A stretch of 64,000 bases of DNA from Arsenicibacter rosenii (GCF_001870735.1 NZ_MORL01000004.1:190250-254249), one strand, 5' to 3'; shown: positions 17,593 through 27,364, counted from the stretch's first letter. Notes: a model not told the origin generated them from the sequence alone. Made by a program: numbers and translations.

Positions 17593-20232
17593 ATGACTAA
17601 TTCAGCAGAATGGGCGCGCCTCCTTGAGAACGCCAAAAAGGCGGTGCCCCTTGAAAAATGGGGTACCTATCTCTCAGATCGTCAGTGGGCAACGGTCCGG
17701 GAAGATTACAGTGCCGATGGCAATGCCTGGGACTTTTTCCCGCACAACCACGCCCGTTCGCGCGTATATCGCTGGGGCGAAGACGGGCTGGGCGGTATTT
17801 CTGACTATCACCAGCACGTTTGTTTTGCCCTGGCACTCTGGAACGGAAAAGATCCTATCCTGAAAGAGCGGCTGTATGGTCTGACCAATTACGAAGGCAA
17901 TCACGGGGAAGATGTCAAGGAATTGTATTACTACCTCGACAACACGCCGACGCATTCGTACATGAAGTTTCTGTATAAATACCCTCAGTCGGCCTTTCCC
18001 TATGAGCAGCTCCGGCAGGAGAATGCCCGCCGGACGCGCCAGGACCCTGAATTTGAACTGCTGGATACCGGCATTTTCAATGAAAACCGCTATTTCGACG
18101 TACAGGTGGAGTATGCGAAGGTCCATTCAGACGACCTGTGTATCCGGATTAGTGTGACAAACCGTGGCCCCGAAACGGCCGGCATTCATGTATTGCCGAC
18201 GCTCTGGTGCCGCAATCGCTGGGCGTTTGAAAACGACTACCCCAAACCGGCTATCTCCCGCCAGACGGCCACCGACGCCGCCAACTCGGTCCTGCTGATG
18301 CATGCGAAGGTTGGCCAATACCGGCTGTACTACCAGCCTACCGATACGGCGTTTATGACCGAAAATGAGTCGAACACCTTGCGGCTGTACGGTATTCCCA
18401 ACCGTTCTCCGTTTGTTAAAGACGCTTTCCATGATGCACTGACGGGTCAGAACAGTTACCTTACCGAAGCCTTGCAGCAGCAGGCAACCGGCACCAAATT
18501 TGCCCCTGTCTATCCGCTCAAAGTGGCGGGCAATACCACCGTTACGATCTCGCTCCGGCTTACTAAAGAAACGATTGATCAGCCTTTCGATTCCGCGTTT
18601 ACCGAACAGTTTGCACTGCGCAGGCAGGAAGCCGACGCCTTTTATGCCCGAATGGCTCCGGCCGATGCTTCGGACGACCTCAAAAATATCCAGCGGCAGG
18701 CCCTGGCCGGTCTGCTCTGGAGCCGTCAGTATTACCACTATGACATTCCCCGCTGGCTGATGGGCGATCCGGGTTTTCCGAAACCGCCTCCCGAACGCGC
18801 CCTTGGCCGGAATCATCACTGGATGCACCTCAACAACGAAGACATTCTGCTGATGCCCGACAAGTGGGAATACCCCTGGTATGCGGCCTGGGATCTGGCC
18901 TTTCACTGCGTCCCGATGGCGATGATTGATCCGCTTTTTGCCAAAAATCAGCTGATTCTGATGATGCGCGAGTGGTATATGAGTCCGGCGGGGCAGATTC
19001 CGGCCTACGAATGGAATTTCTCGGATGTGAATCCGCCCGTACATGCATGGGCAGCCTTATCGGTCTACCGCATCGAACGCACCATCCACGGGCATGCCGA
19101 TGTTGACTTTCTGAAACGCATTTTCCAGAAACTGCTCATCAATTTTACGTGGTGGGCCAACCGGCACGACGAGGAAGAAAACAACGTTTTTTCGGGCGGA
19201 TTCCTCGGCCTGGACAACATCGGAGTGATTGACCGCAGTCACCTGCCGCCGGGCACCCTGCTCGAACAAGCCGATGCCACGGCCTGGATGGCACTCTATG
19301 CGCTGAATATGATGGATATTGCGCTTGAAATAACGGTTTATGACCCGACGTTTGAGGACGTAGCCACTAAATTTTACGAGCATTTTATCCTCATCGCCGA
19401 ATCCCTGAATCAGGAGCTGTGGGACGAAGAAGACGGCTTCTACTACGACCTGCTGTACCCCGCCCACAGCGACGCTACCCGCCTGAAAGTACGCTCGGTT
19501 GTGGGGCTGACCGTGCTTTTTGCCGTGTCGGTAATCAAGCGCAGCAAATGCGGACCCCTCTCCGATTTTCTGAAACGGATGGACTACTTCCACAAATACC
19601 ACCAGCGCCTGGGCAAGCCCCTGCCCAACGAGCAAACATCTGACGAGGGAGACATTATCCTGTCGCTGGTTTCCAAAGAACGGCTGGTAAAACTGTTGCA
19701 AATTCTGCTCGACGAAACCGAGTTTCTGTCGGCGGGCGGCATCCGTGCCTTATCGAAATTTCATGAGCAACATCCGTATGCGGTACAGCTCGACGGGCAG
19801 GTATATAGTGTCCGCTACAATCCGGGCGACTCAGACTCCTCTATGTTCGGGGGTAATTCTAACTGGCGCGGGCCGGTCTGGATGCCCATCAACTACCTGT
19901 TTATCAAATCACTGAAAAAATACCACCAGTTCTACGGCGACTCGCTGAAAGTTGAATTCCCGACCCGTTCGGGCAATTTCCTGACGCTGGAACAAGTGTC
20001 GGACGAACTGGCTAAACGCGTAGTCCATATTTTCGCCAGAACACCTCTGGGGCAAAGGCCTGTTCATGGCCCCTATGCCGGCTTTTACCAGAAACCGGAA
20101 AATCAGGACCTGCTCTTATTCTACGAATATTTCCACGGGGATACGGCTCATGGCATCGGTGCCTCCCACCAAACCGGCTGGACCGCCATCGTCGCCGAAC
20201 TGATTAATGACGATGCCTGGGAATGGGAGTGA
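17593..20232 (+). CDS. GH63/MGH1-like glucosidase
   Basis: An 879-residue cytosolic protein without a signal peptide. The N-terminal half is a beta domain; the C-terminal half is an (alpha/alpha)6 barrel of the mannosyl-oligosaccharide-glucosidase type. Visible barrel motifs include YPWYAAWDLAFHCVPMAMID, IPAYEWNFSDVNPPVHAWA, EQADATAWMALYALNM and GNSNWRGPVWMPINYL; the acidic residues of AYEWNF and WDLAF are the likely catalytic region. Such enzymes cleave alpha-glucosidic bonds in small glycosides. It shares an operon with the glucose-dehydrogenase-like gene upstream. An intergenic repeat element begins right after its stop codon. Confidence 0.85.
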   Translation: MTNSAEWARLLENAKKAVPLEKWGTYLSDRQWATVREDYSADGNAWDFFPHNHARSRVYRWGEDGLGGISDYHQHVCFALALWNGKDPILKERLYGLTNYEGNHGEDVKELYYYLDNTPTHSYMKFLYKYPQSAFPYEQLRQENARRTRQDPEFELLDTGIFNENRYFDVQVEYAKVHSDDLCIRISVTNRGPETAGIHVLPTLWCRNRWAFENDYPKPAISRQTATDAANSVLLMHAKVGQYRLYYQPTDTAFMTENESNTLRLYGIPNRSPFVKDAFHDALTGQNSYLTEALQQQATGTKFAPVYPLKVAGNTTVTISLRLTKETIDQPFDSAFTEQFALRRQEADAFYARMAPADASDDLKNIQRQALAGLLWSRQYYHYDIPRWLMGDPGFPKPPPERALGRNHHWMHLNNEDILLMPDKWEYPWYAAWDLAFHCVPMAMIDPLFAKNQLILMMREWYMSPAGQIPAYEWNFSDVNPPVHAWAALSVYRIERTIHGHADVDFLKRIFQKLLINFTWWANRHDEEENNVFSGGFLGLDNIGVIDRSHLPPGTLLEQADATAWMALYALNMMDIALEITVYDPTFEDVATKFYEHFILIAESLNQELWDEEDGFYYDLLYPAHSDATRLKVRSVVGLTVLFAVSVIKRSKCGPLSDFLKRMDYFHKYHQRLGKPLPNEQTSDEGDIILSLVSKERLVKLLQILLDETEFLSAGGIRALSKFHEQHPYAVQLDGQVYSVRYNPGDSDSSMFGGNSNWRGPVWMPINYLFIKSLKKYHQFYGDSLKVEFPTRSGNFLTLEQVSDELAKRVVHIFARTPLGQRPVHGPYAGFYQKPENQDLLLFYEYFHGDTAHGIGASHQTGWTAIVAELINDDAWEWE

Positions 20233-20233
20233 T

Positions 20234-20361
20234 TAATGGATAATGGATAATGGATAATGGATAATGGATAATGGATAATGGATAATGGATAATGGATAAT
20301 TAAAAAAAATGGCCGGAAAAATCATTATTCATTAAAAACATTACTCATTATTCATTAAAAA
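20234..20361. repeat. Heptamer tandem array with inverted right arm
   Basis: About 9.5 tandem copies of TAATGGA (20234-20300) follow the glucosidase stop. After a short A-rich spacer, TCATTATTCATTA-type sequence appears twice (20323-20361), which is the reverse complement of a TAATGAATAATGA unit. The element can fold back on itself as a long imperfect hairpin. It resembles the 8-mer elements at 25911 and 59499 in design but not in unit sequence. Confidence 0.8.
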
Positions 20362-20419
20362 AAGTAGGGGTAAGCACGCTTACGGCTGTCATGGGGGAGC
20401 AAACAACAAAAATCACCTC

Positions 20420-22792
20420 ATGAACGCACGGCGTAGTTTCCTCTTTTTTACCCTCCTCCTCTGTTCATCCGTTGCCTGCGGCCAGGCACGATTTACCCAG
20501 ACGATCCGTGGCACGGTTGTCGATCAAAGTTTACAGACCCCCATCCCCGTGGCAACCGTAGCCCTGGTCAGCCTCTCCCCGATCAAAGGTACGCTGACCG
20601 AAGCCGACGGCTCGTTCCGGCTGACCGGGGTACCGGTTGGTCGCCACACGATTAAGATTTCGTTTGTCGGCTATAAAGATGCGGTCCTCAGCAACGTGGT
20701 AGTCGACGCGGGTAAAGAGCTGATCCTGAGCATCAATCTGGAAGAAACAATCAATCAGCTGACGGAAGTAACGGTAAAGCCAACCCTCGAAAAAGACAAG
20801 CCGCTGAATGAAATGGCTACCGTTTCGGCGCGCACCTTTTCGGTCGAAGAAACCCAGCGATTTGCCGCTGCCGTGAATGACCCTGCCCGTATGGCAACCG
20901 CTTACGCCGGTGTGGTCGGGGCCGACGACGGTAATAACCTGATTGTCATTCGCGGCAACGCGCCCAATGGCTTGCTCTGGCGGATGGAAGGTGTCGAGAT
21001 CCCGAACCCGAACCATTTTGCCAACATCGGTACGGCCGCCGGCGGGGTGTCGATCCTGAGTGCTCAGCTGCTCGCCAACTCCGATTTCATGACCAGCGCT
21101 TTTCCCGCCGAATATGGCAACGCGCTCTCCGGTGTGTTTGACCTTAAACTCCGCCGTGGCAACAACCAGAAGCGTGAAAGTACCGTGCAGGCGGGCGTAC
21201 TGGGTATTGATGTCTCGTCGGAAGGGCCGTTTTCGAAGAACTACAAGGGGTCTTACCTGTTCAACTACCGGTATTCAACACTAGGTATCCTGTCGAAGGT
21301 CGGGGTTAATGTAACGTCGGGCGTGACTACGTTTCAGGACCTGTCGTTCAATGTGTATCTGCCTACCAACAAGGCGGGAACCTTTACCTTGTTTGGTTTC
21401 GGCGGGCTGAGTAGCCAGAATATCGAAGCCAACCGCGATTCGACCGCCTGGACAAGCGAATTTGACCGTCTCAGCGAGAAGTACTATGCCAACACGGGGG
21501 CCGTCGGAGCCACCCATTCGCTGAATATCGGCCGGAAAGCCTTTCTGAAAACGGTCATACTGGCGTCGGGCTACCGCAACGGACTCAAAGGCAACTACCT
21601 GACTGATGAGCTGAAACCGCAGCTCCGCGAAGATGACAGCTATACCGTGCAGCGCCGGACTATTTCCAGTGTCCTGACCTACAAACTGAATGCGAAAAAC
21701 ACCTTCCGGACGGGTCTGATTGGTGCACAAATCCGGTACGATCTCCGGAATAACACGTGGGTAGACACTGTACAGCAAATCCGGACGATGGTTTCAGTTA
21801 ACAACCAGACGGCCTATACCCTGCAAGCCTACGGGCAATGGAATTACCGCCTGTCGGAGCAGGTAACGCTGAATGCGGGGCTGCATTACCTCGGCTTCAT
21901 GCTCAACAGCACCCATTCGGTGGAGCCACGTGCGTCGGTCCGGTGGGCATTTTTGCCGAAACATACGCTTAGCCTCGGCTATGGCCTGCACAGTCAGTTG
22001 CAGAATCCGGCCTTGTATTTTATCAAACTTCCCGCCGCCGACGGTAGCCTGATGGCCCCCAACCGGCACCTGGGCCTCAGCAAATCGCACCATACGGTTT
22101 TGGCCTACGACTACTCCATCAACGACCATCTGCGGCTGAAGGCCGAAGCCTACTATCAGGCGTTGTTTAACCTGCCGGTCAGCGCCGGGACACGCGACGC
22201 CTTTTCGGCCGTTAACCAGATGTACGGGTTTTCGGCGCGGCCGCTCGCCAATACCGGTAAGGGCCGCAATTACGGCGCGGAGCTGACCCTGGAGCAGTTT
22301 CTGCACCATAACCTCTATTTTCTGTGGTCGGCATCACTTTACCGATCTGAATATCAGGGCTCAGACCAAATCTGGCGCAGCACCCGTTACGACGGGAAAT
22401 ACGCGACTAACCTCCTGGCGGGCAAAGAGTTTATCATGGGCGAAACGGGCGTTTTCAAAAACAGTGTGCTGGGTCTGAACGTCAAACTGACGTATTTCGG
22501 CGGTTACCGCGACACGCCCATCAACCTCGCCGAATCGCAGCGGCAGCAGCAAACGGTTTACGTGGATGCGCTGACGAATACGCTAAAAATTCCGGACTAT
22601 TTCCGCACGGATATCCGCCTGAGCTGGAAGAAAAACAAACTGCATTCGACCCGTACGCTGTCGCTGGACATTCAGAATGTAACGAACCGGCAGAACGTCT
22701 TCGGGCAATATTTCGAGCCCCGCTCCGGCACCACCAAAACCTATTTCATGACCGGTCTGCTGCCTATCCTGAGCTACCGGATTGTGTTTTAA
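20420..22792 (+). CDS. TonB-dependent outer-membrane receptor
   Basis: 790 residues with a signal peptide ending near SVACGQ, then a carboxypeptidase-regulatory-like domain (about 28-110; GTLTEADGSFRLTGVPVG and ISFVGYKD), a plug domain (VIRGNAPNGLLWRMEGVEIPNP) and a 22-strand-type barrel. The chain ends in an aromatic residue (IVF), as outer-membrane barrels do. Unlike the SusC proteins in this window it has no SusD partner and is shorter. It should import a ligand using TonB energy; the ligand is unknown. It converges on the pseudogene locus with a strong hairpin in between. Confidence 0.92.
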   Translation: MNARRSFLFFTLLLCSSVACGQARFTQTIRGTVVDQSLQTPIPVATVALVSLSPIKGTLTEADGSFRLTGVPVGRHTIKISFVGYKDAVLSNVVVDAGKELILSINLEETINQLTEVTVKPTLEKDKPLNEMATVSARTFSVEETQRFAAAVNDPARMATAYAGVVGADDGNNLIVIRGNAPNGLLWRMEGVEIPNPNHFANIGTAAGGVSILSAQLLANSDFMTSAFPAEYGNALSGVFDLKLRRGNNQKRESTVQAGVLGIDVSSEGPFSKNYKGSYLFNYRYSTLGILSKVGVNVTSGVTTFQDLSFNVYLPTNKAGTFTLFGFGGLSSQNIEANRDSTAWTSEFDRLSEKYYANTGAVGATHSLNIGRKAFLKTVILASGYRNGLKGNYLTDELKPQLREDDSYTVQRRTISSVLTYKLNAKNTFRTGLIGAQIRYDLRNNTWVDTVQQIRTMVSVNNQTAYTLQAYGQWNYRLSEQVTLNAGLHYLGFMLNSTHSVEPRASVRWAFLPKHTLSLGYGLHSQLQNPALYFIKLPAADGSLMAPNRHLGLSKSHHTVLAYDYSINDHLRLKAEAYYQALFNLPVSAGTRDAFSAVNQMYGFSARPLANTGKGRNYGAELTLEQFLHHNLYFLWSASLYRSEYQGSDQIWRSTRYDGKYATNLLAGKEFIMGETGVFKNSVLGLNVKLTYFGGYRDTPINLAESQRQQQTVYVDALTNTLKIPDYFRTDIRLSWKKNKLHSTRTLSLDIQNVTNRQNVFGQYFEPRSGTTKTYFMTGLLPILSYRIVF

Positions 22793-22796
22793 CCCG

Positions 22797-22834
22797 AACC
22801 GGCCCTGCCGTCTGATCAGACAGCAGGGCCGGTT
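22797..22834. terminator. Long hairpin between convergent genes
   Basis: AACCGGCCCTGC (22797-22808) pairs with GCAGGGCCGGTT (22823-22834), and the loop itself contains GTCTGATCAGAC, another palindrome. It probably terminates transcription from both sides. Confidence 0.7.
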
Positions 22835-22859
22835 ACCATACAGGCAATCGATCTGCCGG

Positions 22860-24164
22860 TTAATGCACCAATAAACGATAGGTCGCCTGCTGATCGGCGG
22901 TTTGTACCCGAATCAGGTACATGCCCTTGCTCAGTTGCCGCGTTGGGGCCTGTAACGTATGCCGGCCCGCCTCCTGCATCGGCAATGCCGTTAAAACCGC
23001 TGCCTTACGCCCGGGAACATCAATAATATCCACCGTGACCGGCCCTGCCTTCGGCATGGTATACTGCACCGTCACCTCGTCCTGCGCCGGGTTTGGCATC
23101 GCCATTACGGTAAGCGTCAGATCAGCGTTTGTGGCCTCCCGACCGGCGGCACCAGCAATCCGTAAAACGCCGCCACCGTCCGTCATCAGGCTGCCGCCCG
23201 GCGTAATGGTCACGGTGGTGGTGGCACCGCTATTGACCGATGCGACCGCGTAACCGGTATTCGGTGTTAAGCCCGTAATGAGCTGCATCGTTACCACCGA
23301 CGGAATGGTGTAGGTCGTTGTCGTAAAGCCATTTCCCCAGACATTCGGGAACAGAACGGCTGTGTTTTTCACGACAGCCCCTTCAAATGCATCGCCGGCG
23401 GTGCTCTGCACCAGTACCGATGCATCCTGCGCCACAGTCCCGTCGGCACCCTGAATCACATTCAGAAAACGGATATTAGCCGGATTAGACCGGTCTTCAA
23501 TTTTTAGCTCATGCGTAGTGGTCTCCAGTTCAGCCAGCGAATTCAATACCTCCGATACCGACGACGTCAGCACCCCGGCGGCAGGCAGTAAGCTGGTCAG
23601 GTATACCTTCTGGCCACCAGGTGTATTCACCGCCACGTTTTTACCCGAGACCTGCGGCGGCCCCGTAAATTGCAGGAAAAACCGCTTGAACCGGTTGGCC
23701 GTCTTACTCCGTGCACGGTCGTACACAATGACATGGTCCGGTTTCAGCCAGACAATAGACCGCACAGCGTACAACATATCGGTTGCCGAGTTAGCACGGT
23801 TGTACAGGTTCGTAGCATCACCCGTAGCATAGACGTAATCTGTTGCGTAGCTGCTGATTACCGACGGATCGCCGGCCCCCATACCGTTGGTCCACTGCCC
23901 GCCCCGCTGCGATGTTGCTGCTTCAAACCACTGCATATTGGCAGGCACGTCGTTCTGCAAACCCAGCGTATTGTGAAATTCAGACGTGTACCCAATGCCA
24001 TCGTTTGTATAACCGCTCCGCTCCTTAATCAGCCACTCCCCTTTCCGGAAGAGTTCGAACTGATTGCCATCCCCCGACTGGTGATTGATGGATGTCCAGT
24101 GGCATTGCCAGTTAAACCAGGTGGCATTGGCCGTCCAGTCGGACCGTGACAGAATTTTGTTCAA
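22860..24164 (-). pseudogene. 3' part of a T9SS heparinase-like gene (frameshifted)
   Basis: This frame encodes a heparinase II/III-like beta domain (SRSDWTANATWFNWQCHW, then INHQSGDGNQFELFRKGEWL, with the His and Asp typical of that fold), a further beta region, and a C-terminal T9SS sorting domain (about the last 80 residues, MAMPNPAQDEVTVQY to YRLLVH). The only start is a TTG inside the domain. Upstream, the same frame continues as VYAAGNQPKANVNPP until a stop, and the matching upstream part is in the next frame (entry 24161-24685). One missing base in the A-run at 24248-24250 would join the two. The protein would have been a secreted polysaccharide-degrading enzyme. Confidence 0.7.
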
Positions 24165-24685
24165 TGAATTGTCTTTAAAGGTCGTCGGCAGATTCGGTCG
24201 CGGATCGGGCGGGTTAACGTTTGCCTTCGGTTGGTTGCCCGCTGCATAAACAGACCGTTACCGCCCTGAAGGGCGTTCCGGGCAAACCACCGTACCTTGT
24301 CGAGGCGTGCCGGATTACTGCCCGTGCGCATGTCGGTCAGGCCAACCGGTGCCAGCACGTCCATCATTTCGGGCATAATCCATGTCCGGAGCAAATCGCC
24401 GTAGTTCGCCGCCTGATAGATTGGCCCGAGGTAAGTAGCCTGCGGAAACGTCTTTGCGGCCGGCGTAATTATGTGTAACAGCCCGTCCGATTGGTCGGGC
24501 AGTCCAATATCCATCAGGACTACATCCGGCAAGGCATCGGGTTGCAAACCGTCGAGCGCTTCCTGCCCCGAACGGTAGGTAGCCTGACACGAGAATCCGT
24601 CAGCGTCGTCTATAATCCAGTGTAAAGCATCACGTACGTCAGCATCGTCGTCAACGATAGCGACCGAGAGCACTGATTTATACAT
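24161..24685 (-). pseudogene. Receiver fragment fused to heparinase-like fragment
   Basis: The first 67 or so residues are the front half of a NarL-type receiver: VDDDADVRDALHWII, then acceptor D59 in VVLMDIGLPDQSDG. The receiver should continue for about 50 more residues and then a LuxR-type helix-turn-helix, but the frame instead runs into LHIITPAAKTFPQATYLG and DKVRWFARNALQGGNG, which belongs with the heparinase-like gene downstream. The join is near 24484. After residue about 147 the frame is lost by the one-base shift at 24248-24250. The simplest reading is a deletion that fused two genes, followed by a frameshift. It is unlikely to make a working regulator. Confidence 0.7.
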
Positions 24686-24839
24686 AAAGAAGGTACAGGG
24701 TTACGAATGAGGCCGGAAATTCGGTGATCTTTTCTGAGTTGCCGGATGCGAATTTATCCATTGGTAAATTCTTTTTATTATGGATTATGCCCGTTTGCCA
24801 ATAACTTGCCAAACAAAGAAGTCCATTGTTATTTTTATC

Positions 24840-25910
24840 ATGACTGATCAAAGTAAAGCGTTTCTCTATACTTACCTGAACAATGCCTCACCGACCGGCT
24901 TCGAGGCTTCGGGGCAACAAATCTGGCTTGATTACCTGAAGCCATACATTGACGAGTACATTGTCGACGTCTATGGTACGGCCGTCGGGGTTATTAATCC
25001 GGGGCAGCCTTATACAGTAGTGATCGAAGCTCACTCCGACGAAATCTCATGGTTTGTGAACTACATCGACGACAACGGCTATATCTACGTCCGCCGGAAC
25101 GGTGGTTCCGATGCCGTCATTGCGCCGTCGATGCGGGTAAATCTGCACACGAAGAAGGGGGTTGTAACGGGCGTATTCGGCTGGCCGGCCATCCACGTCC
25201 GCGACCTGGCCAAAGATACTGCGCCGAAAGTAACGGACCTGTTCATCGACGTCGGAGCGGCGAATAAGCAGGAAGTGGCCGAAATGGGCATTCATGTCGG
25301 TACGGTCTGTACATTTGTCGACGGCCTGTTCGAACTGAACGACCGCTACTACGTGGGTCGCGCGCTCGACAACCGTATGGGTGGCTTCATGATTGCCGAA
25401 GTAGCGCGGATGCTGAAGGAAAACAACGTAACGCTGCCCTTCACGCTCTACATTGTCAATGCCGTACAGGAGGAAATCGGACTGCGTGGTGCCGAAATGA
25501 TCGCGCGCCGCCTGCGCCCCGACCTCGCCATCTGTACCGATGTGACCCACGATACCCAATCGCCGCGCTACGACAAAAAAGAGCAGGGCGACCTGAAAGC
25601 GGGCAGTGGTCCGGTGCTTTGCTACGGACCGGCCGTGCAGAACAACGTGCTGGATTTTATCATCGATGTGGCCGACAAAAGCGGGATTGCCTTCCAGCGT
25701 CAGGCCGTCAGCCGGTCGACCGGTACGGATACCGACGCGTTTGCCTACGCCACCGAAGGCATCGCTTCCGCCCTGATTTCTCTGCCGCTGAAATACATGC
25801 ATACGACCGTCGAAACCGTTCACAAAGACGACGTACAGTCGGTCATCCAGCTCATGTACCAGACGCTCCTGGCATTACAGGGCAATGAGGATTTCAGATA
25901 CATAAAATAA
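24840..25910 (+). CDS. M42-family metallo-aminopeptidase
   Basis: 356 residues starting at ATG 24840 (MTDQSKAFLY); the longer frame from 24780 adds a poor extension. Metal ligands of the M42/M20 clan are visible: H in VVIEAHSDEI, D in RALDNRMGG, the catalytic E-E in NAVQEEIGLRGAE, D in ICTDVTHD and H in KYMHTTVE. These cytosolic enzymes form large dodecamers that trim short peptides (PepA, FrvX and TET types). It appears to be a single-gene unit with a repeat element right after it. Confidence 0.9.
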   Translation: MTDQSKAFLYTYLNNASPTGFEASGQQIWLDYLKPYIDEYIVDVYGTAVGVINPGQPYTVVIEAHSDEISWFVNYIDDNGYIYVRRNGGSDAVIAPSMRVNLHTKKGVVTGVFGWPAIHVRDLAKDTAPKVTDLFIDVGAANKQEVAEMGIHVGTVCTFVDGLFELNDRYYVGRALDNRMGGFMIAEVARMLKENNVTLPFTLYIVNAVQEEIGLRGAEMIARRLRPDLAICTDVTHDTQSPRYDKKEQGDLKAGSGPVLCYGPAVQNNVLDFIIDVADKSGIAFQRQAVSRSTGTDTDAFAYATEGIASALISLPLKYMHTTVETVHKDDVQSVIQLMYQTLLALQGNEDFRYIK

Positions 25911-25976
25911 TTGTGATTGAGCGAATGGGTGATTGAGCGACTTCTTTCACTCAATCGCTCATTCACCAATTACTAA
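25911..25976. repeat. Inverted 8-mer repeat element
   Basis: The left arm holds TGATTGAG, CGAATGGG and TGATTGAG in a row. The right arm, read on the other strand, holds TGAATGAG and CGATTGAG. The two arms pair around a CTTCTT loop. The unit is close to YGATTGAG, as in the element at 59499. It lies between convergent genes and may also work as a terminator. Confidence 0.75.
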
Positions 25977-26701
25977 AGGTACATCTGTACCATTTTGTGC
26001 CAGTATTTGGCTTTGTGGGCGCGGCCTTGCCAGACGTAAAATTCGTGGGGAATCTGTTTTTCGTGGAAGATGTCGCGGAGGGCCATGTTGTTCCCCAGGA
26101 ACGGATCCTGATCGCCGATGGTAAAGGTGATCTGCATCCGGCGAATAAGGCTCAGGGTATATTCATCCTGCAGATTGGGCAGAAAATGAACCGGCGTATT
26201 GAAATAAATATCCTCGTCATAGGCATTGTCGAACAGACTGCGGAAGTCCTCAACGGGCGTCGACAAATCGTAACGGCCACTGAAGGCCACAATACGGCCG
26301 AATAAATGCGGATGCCGGAGGGCAATATTCATGGCATGGAACGCACCCAGGCTGCATCCGTGCGAGATCATAAACGGCTGATCGTTTTTTACCCGCGTCA
26401 GCGGCAACACTTCATCCAGAATATATTGCTCGTACTGCAGATGCCGCCGGATCCGGTCTTTTGGCGGGGCGTACAGGTTATATACACTTTCGGCGTCAAT
26501 GCTGTCGACACAAAAGAGCTGAATCCAGCCGTTATTGATCTTGTCGGCCAGCGCCTCTACCAACCCGAAGTTTTCGTACTCGTAGAACCGGCCGCAACGC
26601 GTCGGAAACACCAGCACCCGGGCGCCGGCATGACCGAATATCAACAGTTCCATCTTCCGGCCGAGGTTCGGGCTATACCATTCGTGATACTCGCGATGCA
26701 T
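25973..26701 (-). CDS. Alpha/beta-hydrolase esterase
   Basis: 242 residues of the esterase-D/putative-esterase type. The nucleophile elbow G-x-S-x-G is in SHGCSLGAFHAMN; the acid is probably in GDQDPFLGN and the His in WQGRAHKAKYW near the C-terminus. There is no signal peptide, so it is cytosolic. Proteins of this type hydrolyse short acyl esters; the substrate is unknown. It is the last gene of the leftward metY-metX-SGNH run, 62 bases after the SGNH gene. Confidence 0.85.
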   Translation of the reverse strand: MHREYHEWYSPNLGRKMELLIFGHAGARVLVFPTRCGRFYEYENFGLVEALADKINNGWIQLFCVDSIDAESVYNLYAPPKDRIRRHLQYEQYILDEVLPLTRVKNDQPFMISHGCSLGAFHAMNIALRHPHLFGRIVAFSGRYDLSTPVEDFRSLFDNAYDEDIYFNTPVHFLPNLQDEYTLSLIRRMQITFTIGDQDPFLGNNMALRDIFHEKQIPHEFYVWQGRAHKAKYWHKMVQMYL

Positions 26702-26763
26702 AACAAGTTCAGTTCAACGGCCGAATTTCGGCAGTTTTCGGGTAATCGGTTGTAAAGAAATCG

Positions 26764-27357
26764 TTAAAACGTAACGGCACTATTCAACAACACGTCCCGC
26801 CACAGCGCGTATCCTTTCGGATTCAGGTGTAATCCGTCGGCCTCGTACAGTTCCCGCCGCGGCAATCCATGATTGTTCAGCATAGGCGTGTAGAGGTCAA
26901 CAAAATGACAATGAGGCAATTCCTGTATTTTTTCGGAAATGATTTTGTTGGTGTAATGAATCCGGTCGACAATAGCCCACCGCGCCGGACTTGGCTTGAT
27001 GGCCAGGTAGACCAGCGGGGTGCCCGGCAGGTACTGCGCTACTTTATCGACCAGGGTACAGAAGAACAGAAATACTTCTTCGGGATGACGGTTATCGCCC
27101 AGATCGTTGTCGCCTGCATAAAACACGATGGACGACGGATTAGCCGGTACAACCAGCCGCTCAAAAAACCATGTGCAGGCAGCCAGCGTGGAGCCGCCGA
27201 AGCCGAGATTCAGCGGTTTTTTCTCCGGAAAATCAACCGCCAGCGACGACCATAGCCGGATCGACGAACTACCATAAAACACAGTCCGGCCCGAAAGCGG
27301 TGGTTTATTGCTTACTTTTTTTTCGAGCTGCCGAACTTCTTCTTCGTACCAGAACAT
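26764..27357 (-). CDS. SGNH/GDSL-family hydrolase
   Basis: 197 residues. Block I is FYGSSSIRLW (nucleophile Ser in G-S-S-S), block II is NLGFGGST, block III is YAGDNDLGDN (G-x-N variant), and block V is ADGLHLNPKGY with the D-x-x-H pair. These are lipase/acylesterase signatures of the GDSL superfamily. There is no signal peptide. Its start is 7 bases after the metX stop, so it is cotranscribed with methionine genes; a role in acyl-ester clean-up is possible but unproven. Confidence 0.88.
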   Translation of the reverse strand: MFWYEEEVRQLEKKVSNKPPLSGRTVFYGSSSIRLWSSLAVDFPEKKPLNLGFGGSTLAACTWFFERLVVPANPSSIVFYAGDNDLGDNRHPEEVFLFFCTLVDKVAQYLPGTPLVYLAIKPSPARWAIVDRIHYTNKIISEKIQELPHCHFVDLYTPMLNNHGLPRRELYEADGLHLNPKGYALWRDVLLNSAVTF

Positions 27358-27364
27358 GCTCTTG

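Noticed and set aside
18127-19044. 305-codon open frame on the minus strand
   Set aside because: Antisense to the glucosidase, whose motifs are clear; no domain is visible in it.
20234-20300. Possible CRISPR array
   Set aside because: The repeats are 7 nt with no unique spacers and no cas genes nearby; it is a simple tandem repeat.
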